Positions 46,144-57,105 of a DNA stretch of 64,000 nucleotides are shown piece by piece. Below the pieces are notes generated by a model. The model was not told where the DNA came from, searched no databases, and was given only the letters and a program-made list of their open reading frames with translations. The stretch spans positions 310,001 through 374,000 of the forward strand of contig JACKQL020000028.1 of assembly GCA_018296165.2 (NCBI GenBank), read 5' to 3'. Position numbers and translations under genes: made by a program. Positions within the stretch are counted from its first letter, which is position 1; each line of letters opens with the position of its first letter. This DNA comes from Termitomyces sp. T153. Lineage: Eukaryota > Basidiomycota > Agaricomycetes > Agaricales > Lyophyllaceae.

Positions 46144-46745
46144 TGTCAGGTTCTGCTGACAATGGGGGCTCAGCTACACTGGCGAGTCCTTACTAGGCAG
46201 ATGCAATGTCCTGCGCTTATAACCAAGCGTCTGGTATTGGCATGGAGGGGCTTGCAAGGGGGAGCTAGGGGGTGGTCCGAGCCAGTCCAGAGTGGCTCGG
46301 GGGCATCTAAGACCAAGTATACCAGTTGTTGAACCTGGATGGGTGCCGGAGCAAGTTCATGGGTGCGCAATTAGAATGTGGGGTAAGCAGAGGCTTTGCA
46401 GTTGATGGGGGTGGAGCTGGAGTTTGATGGGAGATCACCAAGATGTGAGGGGTTCCTGGGCCAAGTGGAAGCAAGGTCTGGGGTTGACGTAGGAATGTTC
46501 AGGTCGTAGTGTGCACGCAGAGTTTGTACTATCATTGGAGATGAAAGGAACTTAGGAAGACAAAGGAACTATACACAGTCGAGACAAGCTGGAGATGAGG
46601 CAAGATGAGACAGAGAACAGAGATAGATTTGAAACTAAAAATAGAGACAGTGATGAGATGAAAGACAAGACATAGGAAACCAGTAAATGCAATATCAAGA
46701 CTAAAGTACTAGGGGTTCCTCTACAACTTATATACCTACTACTGG
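46144..46745 (-). repeat. 5' LTR of E6, truncated after the TATA region
   Basis: Starts TGTCAGGTTCTGC next to the priming site and breaks off at CTACTACTGG. Three bases (TGG) are shared with the E5-type sequence that follows. It differs more from 36617-37566 than 47084-48032 does. Confidence 0.85.
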
Positions 46746-47083
46746 CATACAGGGCTGCTGTGGGTTGGAGGGTCCAAAGGCAGGGTTTGGGGGAAACACG
46801 TTCTCAGAGGTCTCTTTGTTGTCTTGGGTGATGTTGGCGATTGGTCTTTCATGTGATGAGCAATTTTCCATGGCAGGGCTTTTGCTATTGTTGTTGGAGG
46901 GGTGAGGGTGTGGTGTCAGAGAAGTTGTCAAGCACTGGGTCAAATTGTTGCCAGGGTTTTGGGTGAAGCTTTGGTGATGTCAGGGTCGGCCTCTGTGGGG
47001 GGGGCAGAGCTGGCAGAGATGGTGGAGGAGTGTGGGAGCTGTAAGAGGGTGTCCATGAATAGAGCCGTTGTATGGATGTAATT
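46746..47083. repeat. Duplicate of the E5 sequence that flanks E6 on the left
   Basis: About 338 bp matching 36282-36616, ending in gtaat, where the left flank ends in gtaac. It includes the GTTGGAGGGTCCAAAGGC block and the TTGTATGGATGTAA end. It should not occur inside E6, so it records a rearrangement. Confidence 0.85.
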
Positions 47084-48032
47084 ATCAGGTTCCGCTGATG
47101 ACAGGGGCTCAGCTATACTGGCGAGTCCTTACTAGGTGGACCAGATGTCCTGCGCTTAAAACCAAGCATCCAGTATTGGCACAGAGGGGCTTGTGAGGGG
47201 GAGCTAGGGGGCAGTCCTAGCCAGTCTGGAGTGGCTCGGGGGCGTCTAAGACCAAGTATACCAGTCGTTGAACCTGGACAGGTGCTGGAGCAAGTTTGTG
47301 GGTGCGCAATTAGAATGCAGGGTAAGCAGAGGCTTCACAGTTGATGGGGGCGGAGCCGGAGTTTGACAGGAGATCACCAAGACATGAGGGGTTCCTGGGC
47401 CAAGCAGAAGCAAGGTCTGGGGTTGTCGTAGGAATGTTCGGGTTGTAGCATGTGCACAGAGTTTGTACTGTTGTTGGAGATGAAAGGAACTTAGGAAGAC
47501 AAAGGAACTATACACAGTCGAGATGAGGCAGAGATGAGGTGAGATGAGACAGAGAACAGAAATAGATTTGAAACTAAAAATAGAGACAGTGATGAGACAA
47601 AAGACAAGACATAGGAAACCAGTAAATGCAATATCAAGACTAAAGTACTAGGGGTTCCTCTATGACTTATATACCTACTACTGGGCGGCTCTGGAGGGCA
47701 GAGGATATGGCAGCAGGCCTGATGGAACTGCACAGAGTCAATGGTTGTTGGGTGCAATCTTGGAACGGGCCACAGTGACATTCTGATGGGATCAGTTGGG
47801 AAGCGGATCATTCCAGGGTCAGGGAAAGCCTCAGGAGTCCAGGGGAATTCAGGGGGTGCATCAACTGCTGCGGAGAAGGCATTGGAGTTGGTCAAGGAGC
47901 CATCAGGGTCTGCCAAGGAAGTGTTGGAGTTGCCTGAAGTGGGCGCAGAGGGTGGGCAAGGGTTGGGGAGTTTGGCGAAGCATTGGGAGGGGGCTGGGGG
48001 CAGTGTCAGGGTCTAGGGAGCAGGTCGTGACA
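47084..48032 (-). repeat. Complete E6-type LTR at the right end
   Basis: 949 bp, TATCAGGTTCCGC to GGTCGTGACA, flanked by gtaat and gtaac at the same target point as E6. Taken alone with its flanks it looks like a solo LTR in a second copy of E5. Confidence 0.9.
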
Positions 48033-48209
48033 GTAACTGGGGCGGAAGGGGCATTTTGTGTCAGATCCGCGACTCAATGTGCCTTGGCAAATTGGGCGGG
48101 GCAATATGAATCATAGTGGTACCCAGGCATGGGCCAGTCATAGACATCGGAGGTGTTTGTTGGATGTGTGTGCAGGGTTAGTGCAGACATCACAAGCAGG
48201 GTAAGGGAG
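48033..48209 (-). pseudogene. gag N-terminus of E5, right part
   Basis: Matches 28810-28978 of E4, with the same CAGATCCGCGACTCAATGTG and ATAGACATCGGAG-type blocks, and completes the E5 interior interrupted by E6. Confidence 0.6.
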
Positions 48210-48221
48210 AGTCTTGAGATT
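48210..48221 (-). promoter_or_regulatory. Primer binding site of E5 with compensatory change
   Basis: Plus strand AGTCTTGAGATT, where E2, E4 and E6 read AGTCTTGATATT. The LTR partner of E5 reads AATCTCAAGACT (31668-31679), so pairing is kept by a matching change. Confidence 0.8.
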
Positions 48222-48222
48222 A

Positions 48223-49069
48223 TGTCAGGTTCCGCTGACCATGGGGGCTCAGACACACTGGGCAAGTCCTTACTAGGTGGACATGATTCCCTGCACTGAC
48301 AACCGGGCACTCAGAGGTATTCCAAACACTGGGGACTTGTGAGGATAGCCAGGGGAAATTGATCCGAGCAAGTCCGGGGAGGTCCAGAGGAGTAGAGGAC
48401 AAGTTGTGGGGAAGTGGGATGGGCTTGGCGGGGTTCAGGCATAAGTCCATGTGTGAGCTCTGGTGAGTGACTAGTGACATCTACCAGGTTTTAGCCCCAC
48501 CTCTGCAACATAAATCACCACCCGCCCCGAATCCTGCCCCTATGCTGGAATATGTCCGTCAAACAGGGACCACACCATTGGAGCACCCAGAAGCAAGCCA
48601 TTGCAGGTGCAGAAGAGGTGGAGGCTACGCGGATGACAGGAGCGGAGCCGGAGTTCTGATGGGGGATCAACAGGGGTTGATAGGGTTTGGAGCTGAGTGT
48701 ATAGCAGGGTCTGGGGTTGGTAACAAGTGTTGGAGGTTTGTAATTGTAACTGCGGAGTTTGTGAGGACGTTATGGTCAAGAGGACTTGAACACAATAGAC
48801 AGAATCAAACGGGACGAGATGGAGTCAAACAAAATGAGATGAAGACAAGATGAGAACAAGAATAGATTCAGGCGGAGACATGGAATGATAATGAAAAGAT
48901 AACAGAACAGAGATGAGATAAGACCAGGAGACTGAGAATAAGGAAAATGAAACATGGGACACAAAACATGAGAAGAAACAATCAGGAACACATCAGGAAA
49001 GGCCGGTACATAGGTAAGTGATCTCAAGACTTGGGCGGTGTACAGGGCTTCAGGGAATGGGTTGTGACA
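48223..49069 (-). repeat. 5' LTR of E5, with captured fragment and promoter deletion
   Basis: 847 bp against 1150 bp in the 3' LTR. About 143 bp (48458-48600) is foreign to the LTR. It matches 11150-11266 of the E2b interior, inverted with respect to E5. Near 49031 about 445 bp (equivalent to 31680-32125), including the TATA box, is missing. It ends GGTTGTGACA and is followed by gtaag. Confidence 0.85.
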
Positions 49070-49120
49070 GTAAGGACTTGCCCAGTGTAGCTGAGCCCCT
49101 ATAGTCAGTCGAACCTGACA
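49070..49120 (+). repeat. 3' LTR of E3, part 3 (end)
   Basis: Final 51 bp of the E3 LTR, ending GAACCTGACA. It rejoins part 2 across the gtaag duplication. Confidence 0.9.
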
Positions 49121-49534
49121 TGCACAAGATACTTGAACAGCAAACTGAGAGGAGGACAGTATTCAGACATTCAACACAACATTGAAGGTGATCAAGAACC
49201 AAGATCAAGAGGACTAGTACAGAATCTGAGAGGCAAAAACAGGATATATAAAACACAAAGAAGCTGGATGAAGGACAGTAAAAACCCAACAATATGCATA
49301 GCATGATTATCTAAACAGAAGGAATGCTAATAAAATCAACAGAACCCCTGCATCAATTATTGTTTACAACAATGTGGATGCATCAATGATCAGGCAATTA
49401 ATTACAAATCAATTGTTGCAACAGTACATGACAAATCATAGCTGCCATGTTGGAATGATCCATCCTATATTTGGGATTTGCTATTGCTTATGCAAAACAC
49501 TACATTTAACATTTGATGTGAGATGAATGATAAA
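49121..49534. other. Flank of E3, no gene recognised
   Basis: AT-rich, CpG-poor sequence between the end of the E3 LTR and the helicase/protease pseudogene. It probably includes that pseudogene's 3' flank. I see no motif. Confidence 0.4.
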
Positions 49535-52215
49535 TTAGGCTATAGGCACATACACTGCAATTGTTGCACTTTTGGACCTGCATTCAGACATGTCTATGCT
49601 GTTCAAAAACCCCCTTTCTTTAACCATCTGGTAACCTGTTACTGGACCATCATGGAACCACACATTATTATCTGCTGACATGTATCTACTGGTAAAATGG
49701 TGATCACCATAATATATAATACCTCTTATCTTATAGTTGTAGGTCTCAGATGTATCCATTGCATAGATAACAATAGTCTTGTTGATTGTGACAGACACAG
49801 ACAACACATCAAAATATAATATGTGAGGTGCATGGACAAACTGGAACACTCTGACAAGGAGTTGTTTGCATATTCAAGCATCATGATCTGCAACCAGAAA
49901 TTTTTATGTGTTCACATATGGATTGACTATTGGATGACAGTACAACCATGCAAGACTTTGTACTTGACCACTGATGGCTCCCTCTGTGCTGCCCTGGACA
50001 TGCCATGAACAAATCTAGTATAACTTGTTTGTTTACAGAGAGTTTGTTGACTAATGTGTGCATGGACATATACTCACCAAAAGGGAACATGGTGTGATTT
50101 TTAAAGTTGAGTTTTCTTTGCAGCCACTCTCTGCATTCCTCCAAGGCTTTGTGATCTCCAGGTACAACTTTCATGAATTCTCTTGCAATATATTTACATA
50201 ACTGGGGACTGATCTCTTCCATTCTGACAAGCTACCCATAAGAGTCTTCCCTGCACATGTTGAACAATATAGAGATGACAGAGTTGTACACACAACTATT
50301 AAGTTTCCAGTTGCAAGCAAAAGGAGTCAGCCAGTTGCAGGACACTGACAAGGAGGTTTCAGTACAGCTCAGCCACCTCCATTCATTTGAATATGAAGCC
50401 ATCTGTCCACTCACCCTTTGTTTCTGTGGGTTGTCAAGAGTTTGCATGGTGCTCCTAAACATGCTTACAGATTCCAGAGGTAAATTGACAGACTTGTCCT
50501 TGAACACAATTTTCCATGGGATATTCATGAAACCAGATTCATTGAACAGATCAAATTTTGACCACTGAAGGGCAGGATGCAATCTAGGAGGCAAGTAACA
50601 TTCATGCTTACACTTATGGAACAAAGCAATTAAGTCCAAACATTCAGGCACATCATGCAAGCTCTTTGGCAGCTTACCTATGTATCTCAACTGAGTAATT
50701 TTGTCAAGGAGCTCTAATTCCCTGAATTTTTGCCATAGTGCTCCACTTGCTCTTCCTTGTATCATGCTCCTGTCAAACCCTCTGATAATAAGGGTCCCCT
50801 CAGCTGTGGCACTTTATGACAGAGCAGTCTACTATGCCTGATGCAATTGACACTTGAACAGATCTACTGTATTAAATGGTCTAGTCTTCCCTTGGCTTGC
50901 ATAGTCAGTAATTGCATAGTTTACAAGAACTTCACCTGTGACCTGGTTATACTAATTTGTTAATCATTTGGTAAGTGTCATTCTGTAGTCCCAGATTTTT
51001 GGGTGACAGGGATAACATTTTCAGGCAAACCTTCAATCTGCATAGTGTGTGGAGGATTCTTCAGTTTCACAAATAGGGCATCTAACAACCACTGACCTAA
51101 AGAACCTACACAGAACTTCCATTTATATACATACACTTCCTGACCATTGGTAATGCACAACTCTGTTGCCAAATTTGTTTTTGTAATAATAGATAAACCA
51201 ATACATAGGGAGAGTTTTCCTGCCACTTGAGTTGTAGTTGATGAAGGAGGTTGCTCCCACAGGATTTTTTGGATTGAAGGAGAAACACATCATGCCCTGG
51301 ATGCACAGCCTTTACCCTTCAACAGTCTGATTGCCCTATCATCTCCCTTGTCAGCAATGGTATCCTCACTAAAGAAGTCAGTAAGCTGCCCCACTTTCCA
51401 AAGCAAACCAAGCACTTCCAATAATGTTGATTGTGTCCTTGTCAATGTTGTGTGCAGTTATAGTTGACACATTCCAGAGTGCTTAATCTATGATACTGGC
51501 ATTGAAAAGTGTTGGTACATATCAGGATCTCAGGAACTGTATATTGTCACTAGTACATGCACAATATCTCATGTTAATCAAAGCTGTCCTAAGTGCTTGG
51601 TGCAAAATAACAATGGTGGTGACTTGATGCCACACAGCCTTACCCAGTGCAGCCTGCTGTTCCTTGATGTCAGATGATCTGGCACTAACCCTTAGACTAT
51701 ACAGTAACCCATTTTCTTTACCTGTCACAGGGGGCAACTGTGAGAAGTTGCCAGCAAATACCATGTTTATGCTGCCAAATAGAAGGTGTGGCTTACCACT
51801 TACTTGAGCCAAGTGTGCTGATATATGGTACATATCAGTACATGAGAGCATTGAAACTTTGTCAAATGACACATAATTTACTCCAATTAGACATGTTTTT
51901 ACTTGAGCCAACTGTGTTTGTGAGAAGTGTGACAAGTCATCAATACCAAACAGAAAATGATATGTAGATCCTCCAAAAAGAGAGGCAGCTGTTCCAGTGA
52001 GTGCAACAATAGCAAGGCAATGAGATTCCTGACAAGCTGAAAAGTAATATTTCAAAGCTTTCAACACCTGGGTTTTTCTGGTTCCCTCCATTCCTCTCAA
52101 ATAGATTTTAAGTTGATTTGCCCTGCAGAATGCACCATGGTTAGCAACTATTTAAAAAGCTCTTGTCTGTTTCTTGTTTAGATCAAAATCAGTTGCAATG
52201 TTATATAAGGTGGGT
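49535..52215 (-). pseudogene. PIF1/Helitron-like helicase joined to a cysteine-protease-like domain
   Basis: Minus strand. Q-motif-like LNKKQTRAF near 52170. Walker A is degraded (GMEGTRKTQV near 52090-52060; expected G-x-x-G-T-G-K-S/T). Then LTGTAASLFGGSTYH, a Walker-B region (YVSFDKVSML, acidic residue lost) and FAGNFSQLPPV follow. A helicase C-terminal part (LATELCITNGQE, LFVKLKNPP, LPENVIPVT) runs to about 50960. RELELLDKITQLRY leads into a second domain with LNSCVYNSVISILFN (about 50300), HHFTSRY and VWFHDG (about 49700). This resembles papain-fold peptidases of the USP/UCH type, with Cys, His and Asp/Asn visible; that fold is an inference. Helicases of this type are often Helitron-borne, but no Rep domain or Helitron ends are visible here. 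Stops show it is dead. Confidence 0.65.
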
Positions 52216-53022
52216 TTTCATACAGGATCTATTGTTTTTGATTCAAGTATGATCTGTCTACTACATTGACCTTACCTGGCATGTCCAAGTTGTTATATGT
52301 GTCCTGTTGACTCTGTGATGAAATTGATATGTCAGCATAGTAATCCAGTAGTCTTCTTTTTTGTTGTTATCATGTCAAAGAAGATTTGCACCTATGAGAT
52401 TGGGTACTTGTTTTTGATGAGGTGGTGCAATATGGTTGTGTGTGATGCTGACAATGAATGCTCCTCCATAAAATATATCATCACTCTAGACAAACAATGG
52501 ATAGAGTGTATATTGCACTCATCATCATCAGAATCAATTTGCTGCCTTCTTTTCTATTCAGTCAATTTGATTCATTCACATCTAGTTGCCCATTAATACA
52601 ATGACATAGCTTGTAGCTCAGGTCCATGGTATATGTAGTCAAAGACTAGAGACAAACCAACCACACAACCCTTTCTCCTAAATATAGCAATTTATTGGGA
52701 CCATATGTACTTTCCAATGACATATCATCTTCCAACCAAGCACATTTCACTTCTTGGACAAAACTGGGCCAGTGTATGTTGATGAATGTATGATCTGTAT
52801 AGTGATCTGGATTACAAGATACATGAAAGTGATTTTGTGGAGGCACATGACTAATGCATCACAAATCACAATTTCAAAACACAATTTCACATCACTCAGG
52901 CTGTCATGGTGACTCAACAACATATCCTTCTCCTTTGACTATAACAATGCTTTTTCAATGCTCCCCAGCAAAAAAATCACTCCCCAGCCTAGAGCTGTTC
53001 ACAGCACACTGAACCTCAACAA
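52216..53022 (-). other. Upstream part of the helicase pseudogene or spacer
   Basis: A 66-codon minus-strand stretch (52846-52646, FHVSCNPDHYTDHTFINIHW) may be an upstream exon of the helicase gene. The rest is AT-rich. I do not recognise a domain. Confidence 0.3.
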
Positions 53023-54775
53023 ATGAACTCCAAGTGGGACAAGTTTGAAGCTGTCCTGAAGATTGGCATGAATTTTCAGGCTCAACAAGGAAAAGAACTG
53101 TAAGTGGATTTAGAGTGTACTCTACTGCATAGTTCCACTACTATATAAATAGAAAGGGCCCCCTGGTGAGTTTACTCACCATATCTGAGACAGACAAACA
53201 TGAACATGATGTTGAGGACTGTGACTTGGAGAACAACATGTGTGGAGAAGAGGAAATAGATGATGAGATTGATGACTGAATGAAAAAGTGAGTTTGATCT
53301 TAATATATGCTGCCAACAAACTAAATTTGTATCTAGACAATGGAAAGAAAGAGTCCAGCTCAAAGCATTTGACACCATTATGACAATTGACTTGCTTATT
53401 TTTCAGTACCTTGAGAAGTTGTGTCATCACATTGGGATGGAGGATTACCATGAAAGTAAATTGAGAAATTTCATGATTTTGGTGTGCATACATTATATTA
53501 CTATCTCAATTTAAACTAATCTCAGTTTGTAAGAGAAGCTTCAAATGCTTGCATTGCTGACACATGTAAAGTCAAGGATTCAATTGTGACACTCATCCAG
53601 AACACCTTTCTCAAATCCCTGATTGCAAGTATGAAGATGCTGCTGCCTCATGACAAATCAGCCTGAAAGTTTTATAACCTCAACACAGGCTTTCTCCTTT
53701 GTCCTGCCAAGCTCACATATGAATACAATGGCTTGTAAGTTTGTGCTTTCTGACAATTGCTTACTGATGATTTTTCACCAGGTTCCATCTACTCTTATGT
53801 GATGGCAAGGTCAAAGTAACAGCACACAATGTCCCATTATTCCCCTACAACAAATCATCATGCTTCAATCTAATTCCACTAGATTTCTGGACTCAACTGA
53901 ACAAGATGCTGAAGAGGAGTTGGATAGGGATGAATATGACAAGATCACCAAAGAGTTGTGTCAGGGCCCCCTTCTAATCAGTGTATGTGTCTTCTTGTAT
54001 TGTGATACCCACACTGATTGATCATTTCTTAGGTATGCCAGCATATGCTCTATGATAGTGGGATTGACCAAGCAGAAACTCAGGCCACCAAATGCCTGAT
54101 TGCAGACAAATATGGCTGCACAAGAATTTCTCACCAAAAATCATTGCATATTCAGCAATTTAGGTATATAATCTACTCAGATTTGATTCTTTTGTTGATT
54201 CTCAATACAAAGGCTTGGTTTTCATTGAACTCAATCTCTCAATGGAACATGACAGACAGTCAATTTTTGTACCACAATTTTTATTATAACATTCTGACAT
54301 TATTCAATGACCATGAATGGGCACAGGAAACATTGAATTTCTGGAATCAGTAAGTGCTAATTGACTGAAGGGACAAATCTAATTTATATGTTACTAGAAT
54401 CTTCTACAGTCATGACAGCACTATTAATTCCAATCACAAAGCACTCACCCTACCTCCTTTACCCAAAAACAATATCTCCTGCCTCAAGAAGACTCATCAG
54501 AAGCAACTTTGTAAGCAGAAAGAACAACTGCATGGTAAGCACCAAGACTGCCAAGAGTCCCAGGAGCATGAGGAACAGGAGGAAGTTGACTGCACTAAAT
54601 GCAAGAAGAAGACAGTCAATGTGCAACCAGCAAAGTATCAATGCATGGGATCAGAGAAGATCAAGGACAGTAATGGTGAAGGTGAGAATGATATAGATGA
54701 GGACTCCAACAGTGAGGACACTGGCAGTTGTGCCTTGTCTTCCAGGTCCATCTGGTCAGCAAGGGTATAGGAATA
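53023..54775 (+). pseudogene. Intron-rich gene of unknown function, divergent from the helicase
   Basis: Short plus-strand exons separated by ~45-50-nt introns can be followed. MNSKWDKFEAVLKIGMNFQ (53023) is followed by GTAAGT at 53100. An acidic segment runs to a TGA near 53280. Then come YLEKLCHHIGMEDYHESKLR (about 53410), FLKSLIASMKMLLPHDKSA, NLNTGFLLCPAKLTYEYNG, a donor GTAAGT near 53735 and acceptor CAG near 53781, and HLLLCDGKVKVTAHNVPLF. It ends with a Lys/Glu-rich tail containing CTKCKKKTVNVQP and an acidic stretch (to about 54770). It may be two genes. An in-frame TGA near 53667 and frame changes suggest decay. I do not recognise the family. Confidence 0.4.
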
Positions 54776-55127
54776 TTGTGACTCAGACAAGTTGCAATGA
54801 TTGGTGCAATGATTGACATGCTTGGACTGACTTCATCATGAACTTGTACTTGAGGAATTTTGTGTACTGACCGCTTTGTTTTGGCCTTCTTTTCTGATGC
54901 CAGTGCTTTGACTTGGACTTGCTTGTGACTGGGTCTTGGATGTTTTTTCATTATTTCTTTTTCATTCCATATATGTTTTCATGGACTTTGTATGTCAATT
55001 TGTGTTTCTTTTCCATGAAAATGTATGAATTTCTTATATCCCGTGACACTTACAATATGATGCATATGATTACTACTGTGATAGAAGATCTAAATGTAAG
55101 AAATGAAAATCATTTGAACATTGTTGT
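54776..55127. other. Spacer, no gene recognised
   Basis: AT-rich sequence between the unknown gene and the solo LTR, without supported coding. It ends in gttgt (55123-55127), the left target duplication of the LTR. Confidence 0.5.
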
Positions 55128-56115
55128 TGTCAGGTTCCGCTGACGACGGTGGCTCAGTACACTGGCGAGTCCTTACTAGGCGGACGCGATGTCCGGCGTT
55201 TATAACCAGGCGCCCGGGGTTGGAGCGGAGGTGGGGAAGGCTTGCGAGGGGCCCCTAGGGATAGCGGCCCGAGTGGGTCCGGAGTGATTCAGAGGGGTCT
55301 AAGACCGGAGGTACTGGTCGTTGACCCGGGGTGGGTGTCAGAGCTCGTTAGCGGACGCACGAGGGGATTGCGGGGTAGGCGGAGGCTTCTCGGCTGTTGG
55401 GGGGGCGGGGTCGGTTGGATAGGGGATTACCGGGGCTTGATGGGTTCCGGGGTGAGCGGGTAGTGAGGCCCGGGGTTGTCGTTAGGAATGTTCAGGTCGT
55501 GGCGCGTGCGTGGAGTTCGTACTGATGTAGGGAACAAGGGAACTTCAGGGGAACAAAGGAAATATGTACAGTCGAGACGAGGCGGAGACGAGACGAGACT
55601 AAGAAAAGATAGATTCGAAACCTAGGAACAGAAATACAGACGAGACGAGAGACGAAACATAGGAAACCGGTACAATGTAATATCAAGACTAGGGTTTGAG
55701 GAGTCATTCTATGACTTATATACCAACTACTGGGTGCCTCCAAGGGCGGCGGATGTGATGGCGGGGGTCGACGGGGCTGTGCTGAGTCGACGGGTGTCGG
55801 GTACAACCCAAGTTCGGGCCGCGGCGGTATTCTGATGGGATCAGTTGGGGGCGCGGCCGCTCCGGGGCGTCGTGGCACTCCGGGATGGGTCGGGTGAACT
55901 AGGGTAGGGGGTCGGGGACGTATGACGTGTCCAGGAACGGTGGGGGAAGGTTTCAAGGGGGTGTTGATGGCTACGGATAGGGAGTTGCCGTCGGGGTTTG
56001 CCGGAGAAGCGTCGGAGTTGCCCAGTGTGGGCGTCGAAAGTGTGGGCGGGGTTCCGGGGAGTTATCGGGAGGGGTTGGGGGCCGTGTCTAGGGATCTAGG
56101 GAGCGGGTCGTGACA
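55128..56115 (-). repeat. Solo LTR, family A, CpG-rich and recent
   Basis: 988 bp, TGTCAGGTTCCGC to GGTCGTGACA, with perfect duplication gttgt (55123-55127, 56116-56120) and no internal sequence. CpG density is far above every other LTR here. The priming-site partner AATATCAAGACT and a TATA motif (CTTATATACC near 55715) are intact. Recombination between the two LTRs of a full element is the usual origin. Confidence 0.95.
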
Positions 56116-56120
56116 GTTGT

Positions 56121-56615
56121 AATGTGATTGCAGAATATAGGCTTTGGGAAATGGTAATCCTATCCTGGGACCAGGATCCCAGAGTACACTCATAATGTCA
56201 CAAGAATATAATCTAAGTTCATGCTGCATACTTTTTGTATCACTCAAAACCCATCATGAGTATTGATTATTTTTAATTATTTTGATTGCTCCAGAATGAT
56301 TAAAAATAACTGTAAACCCAGCTTTCATACTATGGCTAACCCACCCAGCTAATATATTACACAGATGGGATTGCATTAGTGCTCTTACATGCCCATATTT
56401 TCTGTCTGATTTTTTGCTAATGTCGGTCTGACGTTACTTACCGCCTCTCGCTGATCAGGCTCTTCGTCACAAATGTGACAATCTTCACTGAAACCCTCAA
56501 TGATGTGCTCTTCAACACTAGAAAAGCTTCTCGGGGTTCCGTCGCCAGTAACATCATTCAAAAGTGGATTAATGGCACTACTGTTCGGCCACAATGCTAT
56601 AAACACTACTAAAAA
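56121..56615. other. Region left of the kinase locus
   Basis: AT-rich up to about 56380, then more balanced. A 73-codon minus-strand stretch (56606-56385) with CHICDEEPDQ may be part of a gene, but nothing supports it beyond being open. Confidence 0.3.
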
Positions 56616-56843
56616 ATGCCTCGCTACTCTGTGGAGCTAGTTTGCTTTAATTGTCGTCAGGAAGGCGTTAAGGTTCGTTCCACTCGTGAGCGTTTTTGGA
56701 GCGATCCGAAAATCCGCACAGGGTGTAACCGTCACGGGGTGCATGATCCAACTTACACAGCACAGCTTGCCAGACACTTGACAGGGATGCATGCCAATCG
56801 AGGCGCCTCATCTCACAAGCATATACGTCCTACGAGATTGTAG
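56616..56843 (+). CDS. Small open frame of unknown function
   Basis: 75 codons from MPRYSVELVCFNCRQEG to stop. The base composition is balanced and CpG-containing, unlike the nearby elements, so this may be host sequence. It has a CFNC pair and later histidines but no motif I can name. It could be an exon of the kinase gene downstream. Confidence 0.25.
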   Translation: MPRYSVELVCFNCRQEGVKVRSTRERFWSDPKIRTGCNRHGVHDPTYTAQLARHLTGMHANRGASSHKHIRPTRL

Positions 56844-57105
56844 GATCTTGACAGTAGAACGTCTCATAGACTCCGCCGACCTTGACGCATCACAAGTGAC
56901 AGCAACAAATTCTAAGTGCTTAACGCTTTATGATCATCATGAGAATCAGCTCCTCCATATGGCCGCGCATTAGACATGTTACTAGCCACATGATATCTTA
57001 GACGCTTCGTCTAGCAATTGATCAACATAGAAGGTTTGAGGACTTCGTAAGGATGGGCCGTAACAATCAAGTGTGAGTGTGGAGTTTGTCTTTCCTTCCA
57101 CAGAG

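Larger units (their letters stand above)
36617..48032 (-). mobile_element. E6: most complete family-A chromodomain Ty3/gypsy element
   Basis: Flanked by gtaac at 36612-36616 and 48033-48037. Minus-strand order: 5' LTR region, priming site, gag, two retropepsins, RT, RNase H, integrase, chromodomain, then the plus-strand antisense gene, polypurine tract (37567-37580) and 3' LTR. Long stretches of pol remain open. The right end is complex: a partial LTR (46144-46745), a second copy of the left-flank target sequence (46746-47083), and a full LTR (47084-48032). Confidence 0.9.
31012..49069 (-). mobile_element. E5: non-autonomous family-A element, itself split by E6
   Basis: Perfect target duplication gtaag (31007-31011, 49070-49074). 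Without E6 it is about 6.6 kb: 3' LTR 31012-32161, antisense gene, gag/protease remnant, and 5' LTR 48223-49069. It lacks RT, integrase and chromodomain. Its priming site and LTR partner share a private, compensating base change. E6 entered it at gtaac. Confidence 0.9.

Noticed and set aside
46144..48032. Simple tandem LTR-LTR dimer at the right end of E6
   Set aside because: The two LTRs are separated by target-site flank, not by element interior, so a plain dimer does not explain it.
49535..52215. Complete Helitron
   Set aside because: No Rep/HUH motif, TC start or CTRR end with hairpin was found in the flanks, so only helicase similarity is claimed.
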